Source: Spirochaetaceae bacterium
Lineage (GTDB): Bacteria; Spirochaetota; Spirochaetia; Treponematales; Breznakiellaceae
Direction of reading: 5' to 3'
DNA: 6,329 nt
NCBI GenBank assembly: GCA_031290855.1
Contig: JAISLM010000121.1
Location: 1-6,329 of the forward strand
The notes under the pieces are model-generated. The model was not told where the DNA came from, searched no databases, and was given only the letters and a program-made list of their open reading frames with translations. The position numbers and the translations under genes are program-made. Shown here piece by piece: positions 1 to 5,823 of the stretch (the first letter of the stretch is position 1; every line of letters begins with the position of its first letter).

Positions 1-195
1 CTTAAATCATCCCAGTGTTTTTCCCATGACCGCTGGATCATCGGATATTTGCCGTTCCAGATTTTCCCGAAATCATCAAGCGCCGCGCGCCCGGCCTCCT
101 CCCCCGGCGCTGAGTAAACCGCTTTCAAATCGGCGCACAATTTTTTCAGGTCCTTGTACGAAATGTATTTCGTTGAATTGCGCGCCATGTGGACT

Positions 196-209
196 CGGAC
201 TTTAGTCCG
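196..209. repeat. Micro-palindrome type A, copy 1 (in frame in the transposase)
   Basis: CGGACTTTAGTCCG is a 14-base palindrome (6-base arms, 2-base centre). On the coding strand it supplies codons for R-T-K-V-R between Cys-Met and Val-His of the transposase. The IS256 family signature has C-x2-H here, whereas this copy has C-x7-H, so exactly 15 bases (five codons) have been added. The 12-base core is identical to the copy at 389-400. Confidence 0.85.
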
Positions 210-346
210 CATACAAAGCTGCACGCGGGTCTGCGGAAACACCGCCCGCACCGCGTCGGGAAAGCCGGAGAGCCCGTCCATGCACGCAATCAGGATGTCT
301 TCCACCCCCCGGTTTTTCAGTTCGTTGAGTACCCCCATCCAAAACG

Positions 347-361
347 CGAACCGAAGGTTCG
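347..361. repeat. Micro-palindrome type B, copy 1 (in frame in the transposase)
   Basis: CGAACCGAAGGTTCG is a 15-base inverted repeat with 6-base arms and a 3-base centre. On the coding strand it gives the residues S-N-L-R-F-A between GA and FW of the transposase. IS256-family proteins normally read GA-x-FW, so five residues are extra. The same 15-mer, in the opposite orientation, occurs at 1424-1438 in an unrelated gene. Confidence 0.85.
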
Positions 362-388
362 ACGCCCCCTCCGTTTCCCCTATCCATG

Positions 389-400
389 GGACTTTAGTCC
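389..400. repeat. Micro-palindrome type A, copy 2 (breaks the transposase frame)
   Basis: GGACTTTAGTCC is a perfect 12-base palindrome, with GCGGACTAAAGTCC on the coding strand shared with copy 1. It lies between VLG and WIGE, where the family has a single residue (LG-x-WIGE). There are 17 bases instead of 3, a net gain of 14, so the frame is lost and the protein ends at a stop codon just after the palindrome. Confidence 0.85.
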
Positions 401-1040
401 GCGCCCTAAAACATCCTTTTTCCCCTCGAAATTCACCCCCACAGCCGCGTATACGCTTTTTACGCGCCCTTTCCCCTCCTGCCGGGCGTTGACCCGCAGC
501 GCGTCCAGATACGCCACCGCGTAGCCTTTATCCAGCGGCCGGCTGCGCCACTCCACCACGTCGTCCATCACGGCCCCGGTCACCCGGCTTATCAGTTCCG
601 GCGAAACTTCGACATTATACACCTGTTCCAGGCGCGCCTTAATGTCCCGGTCGCTCATGCCAAACCCGTACATAGAAATAATCCGGCGGTTAAAAAGCGG
701 CACACGCTTTTCATATTTTGGAATTATCTTGGGCTCAAACGTTCCGTTCCGGTCACGAGGTACTTTTATGACGGCGCTCTGGTTTTCCGTCAATATCGTC
801 TTTTCACTGTGCCCGTTCCGGCTGTCCCCGCTGTTGTCCCCCGCATTGGAGTTTCTCTCGTAGACCAAATGCCCGCCCGTTTCGGCTTCCAAAATCCTGT
901 TGAGCAGCCGGACGGTCAATTGCTTTAACAATCCGCCTTCCCCAAGAACCTCTTCCCGGCTCAGCCCTTTGACTTCCACCGCGCCAGGAAGCTTACCGAT
1001 TAAATCCTTCTCGCTAACTGCCCGTGTTCTAGCCATAAAA

Positions 1041-1048
1041 TCTCCTCC
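1041..1048 (-). promoter_or_regulatory. Ribosome binding site of the IS256 transposase
   Basis: Read on the minus strand this is GGAGGAGA, four bases before the ATG at 1036. It is a near-perfect Shine-Dalgarno sequence and decides the start in favour of MARTRAV over the in-frame ATG 15 codons upstream. Confidence 0.8.
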
Positions 1049-1071
1049 AGTATTTCTACCATTTTTTGGCT

Positions 1072-1097
1072 GTTTACACAAACTTTGTTACAGGCTC
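1072..1097. repeat. Probable outer terminal inverted repeat of the IS256 element
   Basis: On the minus strand the sequence reads GAGCCTGTAACAAAGTTTG followed by TGTAAAC, about 35-60 bases upstream of the transposase start. Ends of this general form (a GAG/GGC start, then AAAGTTTTGTGTAAA-like bases) are typical of IS256-family elements. The partner repeat lies beyond the left edge, so the exact boundary and any target duplication cannot be confirmed here. Confidence 0.5.
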
Positions 1098-1227
1098 TGC
1101 CCATAAGATAATGCAAATGATAAAAAACACGCTTCTTACCAAAGGTTCTATTCTGGAATTATGTACGAACAAGCCTCCCCCTCATAAAACCACTTCACCC
1201 CAGCTCTTTTTGGAGGGTCTGTTATGA
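1098..1227. other. Unassigned junction sequence between the IS256 end and the methylase fragment
   Basis: About 130 bases with no convincing gene. On the minus strand a short open stretch containing GVKWFYEGEACSYIIPE ends in a stop near 1140. This could be the tail of a lost gene or noise; I do not recognise it. The abrupt loss of methylase similarity just before this interval suggests that a deletion or insertion joined it to the methylase remnant. Confidence 0.4.
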
Positions 1228-1394
1228 TTAAACCGGACAGCAGTCGTTTAAAATAACAATCTCATTATCGTTCAGATATTCACTGATTTGCCGTAGTACA
1301 ATTTCCTCGCAAATTGCCAGATTTTTGTATTTTCCGCAGGGGACGTTGAAAACCCCCTGCGAATTCATGCGATACAAGCCGTTAAAGCAGGTTT

Positions 1395-1457
1395 TATTCG
1401 CAAAGTCTGGTTTAATACCCCGCCGAACCTTCGGTTCGCGCTTGCCGTGCGGAGGCT
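1395..1457. repeat. 63-base in-frame insertion within the methylase remnant
   Basis: On the coding strand this adds 21 residues (EPPHGKREPKVRRG followed by IKPDFAN) between LIFLN and KTCFNGLYR. The junctions both carry AAT (LN before, AN after), compatible with a 3-base target duplication around a 60-base insert, although three bases could match by chance. The type B palindrome lies near its middle. Boundaries are inferred from family similarity and could be off by a few bases. Confidence 0.6.
1424..1438. repeat. Micro-palindrome type B, copy 2 (in the methylase insertion)
   Basis: CGAACCTTCGGTTCG is the exact reverse complement of the 15-mer at 347-361. The match extends a little on one side (CGCGAACCGAAGGTTCG read on one strand in each copy). 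It is translated as R-E-P-K-V-R in the methylase frame. Confidence 0.85.
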
Positions 1458-1834
1458 CATTAAGAAAGATCAGCCTGGCCGCTTTTTCAATATCTGTTAA
1501 TCCGTCGAATTTTTCCGTATCACGATCTAAATCTCTAATTTGATAAAAATAATCCTCCCTATTTTTGCTCTTGTATTTTTTGGGCAATTTAATAAGTTAC
1601 TTCACATTCTTCTTTATAACCGTATAAGTCAAAATTAACTGCGTGTTAAAATCATTGATCACTGCTTTTTGGGGCTGTAACTCAAAAAACACGGCGCCGG
1701 CCCCGGCAAAAGGCTCGTAATATGTACAGGCGTCCGCGCTTTTTGGGAGATATTTTCTTATTTCGGATAGTAACTGCCTTTTACCTCCGGCCCATTTTAG
1801 GTACGTTTTGATTAAGAGGATTGTTCTTCAGCAT

Positions 1835-1939
1835 ACGGGTATTCTGCAATATTATCAAGGAAGTGTAAATATAATTCTGTCAGACCGGAAAAACACAATG
1901 CGCCCCGCGAAAATGCCGCTCTAAGCGCCGGGGACGGGC
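1835..1939. other. Spacer between radC and the methylase remnant
   Basis: Just over 100 bases, GC-rich next to radC and AT-rich next to the methylase. It would contain the radC 3' end and the old methylase promoter. TTATAT and GATAAT-like hexamers are present on the minus strand, but none pairs well with a -35 box. I see no clear terminator. Confidence 0.3.
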
Positions 1940-2710
1940 TCACTCGATTTTCCCCGCGGCGCGGTAACTGTAGAAATCCGTTTCTGTAAAGATCAGGTGA
2001 TCAATGAAACTTATGCCCAATAGACGGGCAGCCTTTATCAGACATAAAGTTACATCATCGTCCTGTTCGGACGGCTTCAGCATACGAGACGGATGGTTGT
2101 GCGCAATGCAGATCGCGCTGGCGCGGTCCGATATAACATCGGCAAAGACTTCCCTGGGATGGATGATCGATTTGTTTACAAGACCGACCGTAACCACCCT
2201 GACCGCCAAAACCTCATGCGCCCCGTTCAACGATACGCTTATGAATCGTTCCTGGCGGGAATCAGCGTAATGCCGGATCAGATTAAAAATGTCGGTGGCG
2301 CACTTTACGCGGACGTTCCGGCAGCCCCAGCGCCTGCGGCCAAATTCCAGCATAGCGATTATGCTGCTCGCCTTGGACTCACCTATTCCGGTCATCGCGG
2401 AAAGCTCCTCCACGGACGGAATGTCTTTGTTGGCGTCGAGCCGTTCGCGAAGCTCGTCCGCCAGCAGACTGACATTCTTGCCCTTGACGCCGGTATTGAG
2501 GAGTATCGACAGCAGCTCCCTGTCGGAAAGCGCAGCCGGCCCCTCGCGCAGCAGCCGGCTACGCGGGCGTAAATTCTCCGGGAGGTACTGCGGGGCAATC
2601 AACCGGGCGCCGTCATTTTCACCATCCCAACCGTTCAAGCCTAAAGCTTCATCCATGTCTATATCCGGCAAGTCATCTTCTGACAGGCCATAGTGTTTTT
2701 CGTTTTTCAT
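1940..2710 (-). CDS. radC: RadC family JAB/JAMM-domain protein
   Basis: A 256-residue protein from the ATG at 2710. A longer in-frame version from TTG at 2746 exists, but its start falls inside an AT-rich palindrome and has no ribosome binding site; family members are about 220-230 residues, which also favours the shorter form. A helix-hairpin-helix-like segment (SAMTGIGESKASSIIAM, about residues 104-120) precedes the JAB domain. The metal-binding pattern H-x-H-x10-D is complete: H204, H206 and D217 in AHNHPSRMLKPSEQD. The conserved IHPREVF precedes it at about 183-189. The usual Gly after HNHPS is Arg here. The name is historical: the original E. coli radC102 phenotype maps to recG, and the molecular role of the family remains unclear, although the fold suggests a metal-dependent isopeptidase or hydrolase. 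The residues before about 45 are acidic and not part of the conserved domain. It is divergent from the 2779 gene. Confidence 0.93.
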   Translation of the reverse strand: MKNEKHYGLSEDDLPDIDMDEALGLNGWDGENDGARLIAPQYLPENLRPRSRLLREGPAALSDRELLSILLNTGVKGKNVSLLADELRERLDANKDIPSVEELSAMTGIGESKASSIIAMLEFGRRRWGCRNVRVKCATDIFNLIRHYADSRQERFISVSLNGAHEVLAVRVVTVGLVNKSIIHPREVFADVISDRASAICIAHNHPSRMLKPSEQDDDVTLCLIKAARLLGISFIDHLIFTETDFYSYRAAGKIE

Positions 2711-2744
2711 ACATACGTTTTGCCGGCAGCTTCTATTTTGCTTC

Positions 2745-2761
2745 AATTTTTCGTAAAAATT
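2745..2761. promoter_or_regulatory. 17-base AT-rich palindrome in the divergent radC/2779 promoter region
   Basis: AATTTTTCGTAAAAATT has perfect 7-base arms around CGT. It lies in the 68 bases between the radC ATG and the start of the plus-strand pair, where promoters for both directions must sit. It could be an operator for a dimeric regulator or simply AT-rich promoter DNA. The plus-strand GATAAT at 2765-2770 directly follows it. Confidence 0.4.
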
Positions 2762-2764
2762 CCC

Positions 2765-2770
2765 GATAAT
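2765..2770 (+). promoter_or_regulatory. Candidate -10 box for the 2779-5700 gene pair
   Basis: GATAAT is one base from the TATAAT consensus. The matching -35 position (TTCAAT at 2742-2747, 17-base spacer) is poor. Transcription would begin at about 2777-2779, essentially at the start codon, which would explain why no Shine-Dalgarno sequence is visible. Confidence 0.35.
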
Positions 2771-2778
2771 TAAATAAA

Positions 2779-4089
2779 ATGTCTTACGGAACTGTAAAAA
2801 CAGCGGCCTTCCTTATGCTTTGCTGTTCCTGCCCTGTTTCCCTCACTGCCCGAGACCTGCCGCTTCGCGAAATAACGGACGATTCCGGCATCCGCAAAAA
2901 CCTTTTTGATGAATGGTTTGTCGAGACGCCACGCCGTGTACTGGCAAAAAGCGGCAGGCTGGAGGCATTGCCCGACGGCGGGCGGATCGAGGTAAGAAGC
3001 GAGCGGCTGGAGGACGAATTCAGCATAGTACTGGCACGCGAGCGCGGCGGCGCGTTTCCGGGCTGGGCGCAGGGCTCATGGGTAATAACCCGAAGCGTCG
3101 AAGACGGCGGACTGCTCCGCATACGGCTGTTTCCCCGCAGCGATCCCTACACGTACATACAGTTCCTCCCGCTTGACGTGGAACGAAGCCTTATGGAAGT
3201 GGTCGTTTACAACGCCTACCTTGCGCAGTCGGTCAACACGCCGTTGTCACTTGAACGCCTGCTTACGGCCCCGCTGGAGGACGTGCTGAGGGTCGAGGAC
3301 AACAAGGCCCTGTTCCGTTACTTCGAACCGTATACCGAAGACTATGCCGGCGTCCGTGCGCTGATTTCAAGGGTAAGGCGGCTTTTGCCCGGTCTTTCAT
3401 TTGCCGCCGACGGCGCTCTTGACGAGGGCGGGGATTATGTTTTTATCAAGACGCTGCTCCCCCAGACGGAAAATCCCGGACTAAACTGCTCGGGCTTTGC
3501 AAAATGGCTTGTTGACGGACTGCTCCGCCCGGTAAGCGGCAAACGTCTTTCAATAAATATGCTGAAACAAGCCTACGGGCAACGCGGCTCCTCGCTTACG
3601 ACGCCGTTCGAAGCGCTGCGCGATCCCTTTTTCGGCCTGGACTGGATACGAAACCTCGCCGCCGCCGCATACGGCACGCTAAGATCCCCCTCGTTCGCCG
3701 TTCTGGAAGAGATCGAGGTGAGCCGCTGCCCCTTCTCGCGGCTTATCCTGCGTAAAGCCGGAAAAACCCGGGAAGAGGCATACACGGGTTTTCTGCCCGA
3801 CGCCGGTTTTGACATAAACGGCCTCCCGGCGCTTCTGTACACGCTTGCGATCGACGAACCGGGCACGATCTACCTCGGCGCTGTGAACAACGAACTCGCG
3901 CCCAAGCCGCGTATGCGGCAATACTTCCACCTGGCGGCCTTCTTCCCCTACTTTGACGAGAGCGGGGTCTTCCACGTAGTGCTTTTTGAAAGCGCCGCCG
4001 AAACCTCGTTCAACCGTTTTGTCGCCCGTTACCCCGGACACTACATCAACCTGGTCCGCATCCCGGCGGAAACAAGCTTCGACCCCTAG
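2779..4089 (+). CDS. Exported protein of unknown function with a Cys-Ser-Gly-Phe motif, possibly cysteine-peptidase-like
   Basis: A 436-residue protein I cannot assign to a named family. The first 24 residues are a signal sequence (hydrophobic AAFLMLCCSCPVSLTA); the cysteines at 15, 16 and 18 leave open a relaxed spirochaete-style lipoprotein site, otherwise cleavage would follow LTA. The mature part has a beta-rich N-terminal half and no internal membrane segment. At residues 236-243 it reads NCSGFAKW, which resembles the nucleophile motif (D/N-C-S-G-hydrophobic) of NlpC/P60-type cysteine peptidases, with Cys 237. Histidines follow at 384 (YFHLAAFFPYF) and 399 (GVFHVVLFE), and a further HYINLVRIP near the C-terminus. 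A Cys-His hydrolase is an inference only. No ribosome binding site is visible and the start is the first ATG. The next gene starts 9 bases after its stop, so the two are probably co-transcribed and act at the same envelope location. Composition is GC-rich with no sign of decay. Confidence 0.8.
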   Translation: MSYGTVKTAAFLMLCCSCPVSLTARDLPLREITDDSGIRKNLFDEWFVETPRRVLAKSGRLEALPDGGRIEVRSERLEDEFSIVLARERGGAFPGWAQGSWVITRSVEDGGLLRIRLFPRSDPYTYIQFLPLDVERSLMEVVVYNAYLAQSVNTPLSLERLLTAPLEDVLRVEDNKALFRYFEPYTEDYAGVRALISRVRRLLPGLSFAADGALDEGGDYVFIKTLLPQTENPGLNCSGFAKWLVDGLLRPVSGKRLSINMLKQAYGQRGSSLTTPFEALRDPFFGLDWIRNLAAAAYGTLRSPSFAVLEEIEVSRCPFSRLILRKAGKTREEAYTGFLPDAGFDINGLPALLYTLAIDEPGTIYLGAVNNELAPKPRMRQYFHLAAFFPYFDESGVFHVVLFESAAETSFNRFVARYPGHYINLVRIPAETSFDP

Positions 4090-4098
4090 GCGTCCGGT

Positions 4099-5700
4099 AT
4101 GTTTGCACGGCAGTTTGGCAAGGAAGGCGAAAAGCCCGCCAAGCCTCCGCGCCACCGGGCGCGACTCGTTAAATACCTGTATGCCTGCGCCGCATACGCT
4201 TTGATCTTGATTCCGGGGCCCTTCGCTGCGGGACAAACCTCGCCTTACCCGCGATACTCGGAGGCGGCGGCGCGCGTCGCCGAGACTGCGTACTTCAATG
4301 AGCTGGTAAACCGGCTCGAAGCGAAAAAAATAAAATTCAGCGAAAGGCCGCTGATGGCGGATTACGGCGCTTTCGGAACGTCGATACTTGTGGACATCCC
4401 GGCCCGCCCCGGCGACGGAAGTGACGGGCTTTTTGTGCTGGCGGTACCGGTACTCGGCGTCCCGCTCGCGTCCCTGACGTATAACGGCGCGGAATACCGG
4501 GCAAGCGGACCCGGCTGGAGCGGAGAGCTCGCGCTCGGCGTCCTCGACAAGTTCCTTTCGGAACCTCCGCCCTTCGACACCCTCGTTTACTTTGCCGCAG
4601 ACAACTGGCCCGCGGCGGACGGCGGCGGCATATCCTACGCCGGCTTCCAGGACCTGCTGGCCTTTTCCGGGGGACGCGGGAAGACCGTGATCGTGTACTG
4701 CGATTCCGGGGCGACGGACGCCGCCGACCCTGTAGCGCTGGCCGTTTTGCGGGGCGCGGGCACGGGCGCAAGCCCGCTAGCGCTGGCGGAACCCTTGACG
4801 CGGCTGTGCGCGGAAATCGGCGTCCCCTTTGTTTTTGACAGAGGCGGAGGCGGGCCTGCCGCAGCCGACCTTGAAGCGGCAGCGGACAGGCGGATCATCC
4901 GCGTCAGCGGCGTACCGGCGGCGCGTCTTAGCTTCGCGGGACACGAGTCCCCCGAAGCCGGTAAAACCCTTACGCCTGAAGTGGTCGCGGCGTTGTTTTA
5001 CAGGTATGCGGCGGACATTTTACGCGGCGGAACGGCGACGGACGAGGCCGACCTCAACTATGCCTACATCGGATTTTTCGGCGGCGGAACATACGTCACC
5101 GAGCCTACACTGGTTTTGCTTGCGCTTTTTGGCATGGTATCCGTGTTCGTACTCTGTTTTTTGCTGGCATCAAAACCCCATTATGCCCTGATACCCGTTT
5201 TCGCGTGTTTTCTGCTAGCGACGGCGCTGTTCCTGTTCATGCTGTACAGAAACGGCCCGCGCACCTTTCCGGCCCGCACGGAAACGCCCGGCCCGCGGAC
5301 GCTAGCCGTCGATACGGCGGAACGCGACCGCTATTTCACTGCCGTCATGGAAAGCGAGCGCTTCCTTGAGCACAGGATCGTCAGGATCGGCATAGAGGCG
5401 CACCTTCCCCCGCTACAGTACGGCCTGTCCTTCAGGGATCAGAGCGCGGACGACCCGGACGGAAAGCCGCCATACTTCATCTACGACGCCCCTATGCCAT
5501 ACACCGCCGCCGACGGGCGGATCGACTTCGTGCTGGGCTCCTACCCCGTCAACCCGCTGAACATAGAGATAGCCCTGCCCCTCAACCTGACAGGCGAGTT
5601 CCGCCTCGAAGGCCTCTTCCCGGGCAACGTGATAAGCACAAAAACCTTTCCTGTCCCTGCCGTACACTTGCCGGGCGTTCCCGGTTCGCACGGTTTGTAA
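4099..5700 (+). CDS. Membrane-anchored protein of unknown function with large extracytoplasmic domain
   Basis: A 533-residue protein that I do not recognise. A basic N-terminus (about residues 1-25) is followed by a hydrophobic stretch (YLYACAAYALILIPGPFAA, about 26-44) that is either a signal peptide or an anchor. A globular domain of roughly 280 residues follows, with alternating strand-like segments such as GLFVLAVPVLGVPLASLTY, DTLVYFAADNWPA and KTVIVYCDSGATDAADPVA. Two adjacent transmembrane helices lie at about 337-356 (TLVLLALFGMVSVFVLCFLL) and 363-383. A beta-rich, proline-containing tail of about 150 residues ends the protein. The alternating pattern loosely recalls the alpha/beta fold of M28-like extracellular domains, but I find no complete set of metal ligands, so no enzyme activity is claimed. 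Its ATG is 9 bases after the preceding stop and there is no other in-frame Met until residue about 85, so the start is well supported although the ribosome binding site is weak. Confidence 0.8.
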   Translation: MFARQFGKEGEKPAKPPRHRARLVKYLYACAAYALILIPGPFAAGQTSPYPRYSEAAARVAETAYFNELVNRLEAKKIKFSERPLMADYGAFGTSILVDIPARPGDGSDGLFVLAVPVLGVPLASLTYNGAEYRASGPGWSGELALGVLDKFLSEPPPFDTLVYFAADNWPAADGGGISYAGFQDLLAFSGGRGKTVIVYCDSGATDAADPVALAVLRGAGTGASPLALAEPLTRLCAEIGVPFVFDRGGGGPAAADLEAAADRRIIRVSGVPAARLSFAGHESPEAGKTLTPEVVAALFYRYAADILRGGTATDEADLNYAYIGFFGGGTYVTEPTLVLLALFGMVSVFVLCFLLASKPHYALIPVFACFLLATALFLFMLYRNGPRTFPARTETPGPRTLAVDTAERDRYFTAVMESERFLEHRIVRIGIEAHLPPLQYGLSFRDQSADDPDGKPPYFIYDAPMPYTAADGRIDFVLGSYPVNPLNIEIALPLNLTGEFRLEGLFPGNVISTKTFPVPAVHLPGVPGSHGL

Positions 5701-5717
5701 GCTACGTTCCCATGGCG

Positions 5718-5732
5718 GGGCATACATTGCCC
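5718..5732 (+). terminator. Weak candidate terminator after the two-gene unit
   Basis: GGGCA-TACAT-TGCCC forms a 5-base-pair hairpin 17 bases after the stop at 5700, followed by TTATATATT rather than a clean T-run. The position suits a terminator for the 2779-5700 transcript, but the stem is short. Confidence 0.3.
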
Positions 5733-5750
5733 TTATATATTGCTTTATCT

Positions 5751-5806
5751 ATGGGAATGACGGTGTCTGTAGGCAAAGAAGGCAAAAAGGGATAAGTTAT
5801 TCCCAT
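5751..5806 (+). repeat. Inverted repeat ahead of the IS630 transposase
   Basis: ATGGGAATGAC (5751-5761) and GTTATTCCCAT (5796-5806) can pair over 11 positions, with one G-U wobble, around a 34-base loop. The right arm ends just before the ribosome binding site of the transposase. A further TTCCCAT lies at 5707-5713. It may be an IS end structure, an mRNA hairpin affecting translation, or a chance repeat. Confidence 0.45.
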
Positions 5807-5808
5807 CC

Positions 5809-5815
5809 GGGAGGT
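5809..5815 (+). promoter_or_regulatory. Ribosome binding site of the IS630-family transposase
   Basis: GGGAGGT lies eight bases before the ATG at 5824. The closer ATG at 5816 is in another frame and gives no family-like protein, so this site supports the 5824 start. Confidence 0.7.
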
Positions 5816-5823
5816 ATGGAACT

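Larger units (their letters stand above)
1..1036 (-). pseudogene. IS256/mutator-family transposase, frameshifted, C-terminus beyond the window
   Basis: A DDE transposase that would move its own insertion sequence by cutting and joining DNA ends. The start is ATG at 1036-1034, preceded by a strong GGAGGAGA site; the upstream ATG at 1081 has no comparable site. The first 218 codons run in frame to a stop at 380-382 and include the first catalytic Asp in AVAYLDAL (residue 178). The protein then continues in another frame from WIGETEGA (about 385) to the window edge with no stop, through the second Asp in IACMDGLSGFPDA (codon 276-278) and a CxxH-type signature, ending at EKHWDDL. The final Glu region lies outside the window. 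Three short palindromes sit inside the gene: the one at 389-400 breaks the frame, while those at 347-361 and 196-209 each add five residues. The family assignment is secure from the D, GLSGFPDA and HMARNSTKY motifs. As written, the product is a truncated, inactive protein. Confidence 0.93.
1228..1834 (-). pseudogene. Dam-type (D12 class) adenine-N6 DNA methyltransferase remnant
   Basis: Intact relatives methylate adenine in short sites such as GATC using S-adenosylmethionine. Likely original start is MLKNNPLNQNV at 1834, without a clear ribosome binding site. An extra A in the run 1795-1798 shifts the frame, after which the family's KWAGGKRQLL, the cofactor-binding motif YYEPFAGAGAVFFE, and INDFNTQLI are readable. 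A TAA at 1597-1599 interrupts the frame after TVIKKNVK. Reading then resumes through YFYQIRDLDRD, EKAARLIFLN, KTCFNGLYRMN and FNVPCGKYKN, and ends at ILNDCCPV. The DPPY catalytic motif, which should follow shortly, is absent. A 21-codon insertion separates LIFLN from KTCFNG, which are adjacent in the family. The 1228-1587 part alone remains open from a TTG but could not be an active enzyme. The region is more AT-rich than radC and the genes beyond it, which suggests acquired DNA. Confidence 0.9.

Noticed and set aside
202..387. Minus-strand 61-residue open frame starting MDRGNGGG
   Set aside because: It is the wrong frame of the transposase; the family residues are all in the neighbouring frame.
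383..403. Programmed ribosomal frameshift in the IS256 transposase
   Set aside because: IS256-family transposases are normally made from one frame, and the frame change is explained by a net +14 insertion at a palindrome and no slippery heptamer.
1228..1587. Stand-alone 119-residue methylase gene
   Set aside because: Upstream family motifs are present beyond an in-frame stop, so this is the 3' piece of a larger pseudogene; it lacks both the cofactor and DPPY motifs.
2093..2572. Plus-strand open frame of 159 codons
   Set aside because: It lies entirely opposite radC, which has full family motifs; no ribosome binding site or recognisable protein.
2711..2746. TTG start at 2746 giving a 268-residue RadC
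   Set aside because: Rare start codon, no ribosome binding site, overlaps the intergenic palindrome, and makes the protein longer than the family.
3679..4236. Minus-strand open frame of 185 codons spanning the junction of the two membrane-pair genes
   Set aside because: Long antisense frames are common in GC-rich genes; composition and signal features support the plus-strand genes.
4099..5700. M28-type metallopeptidase
   Set aside because: The fold-like pattern is suggestive, but the expected His/Asp/Glu metal ligands are not visible in order.
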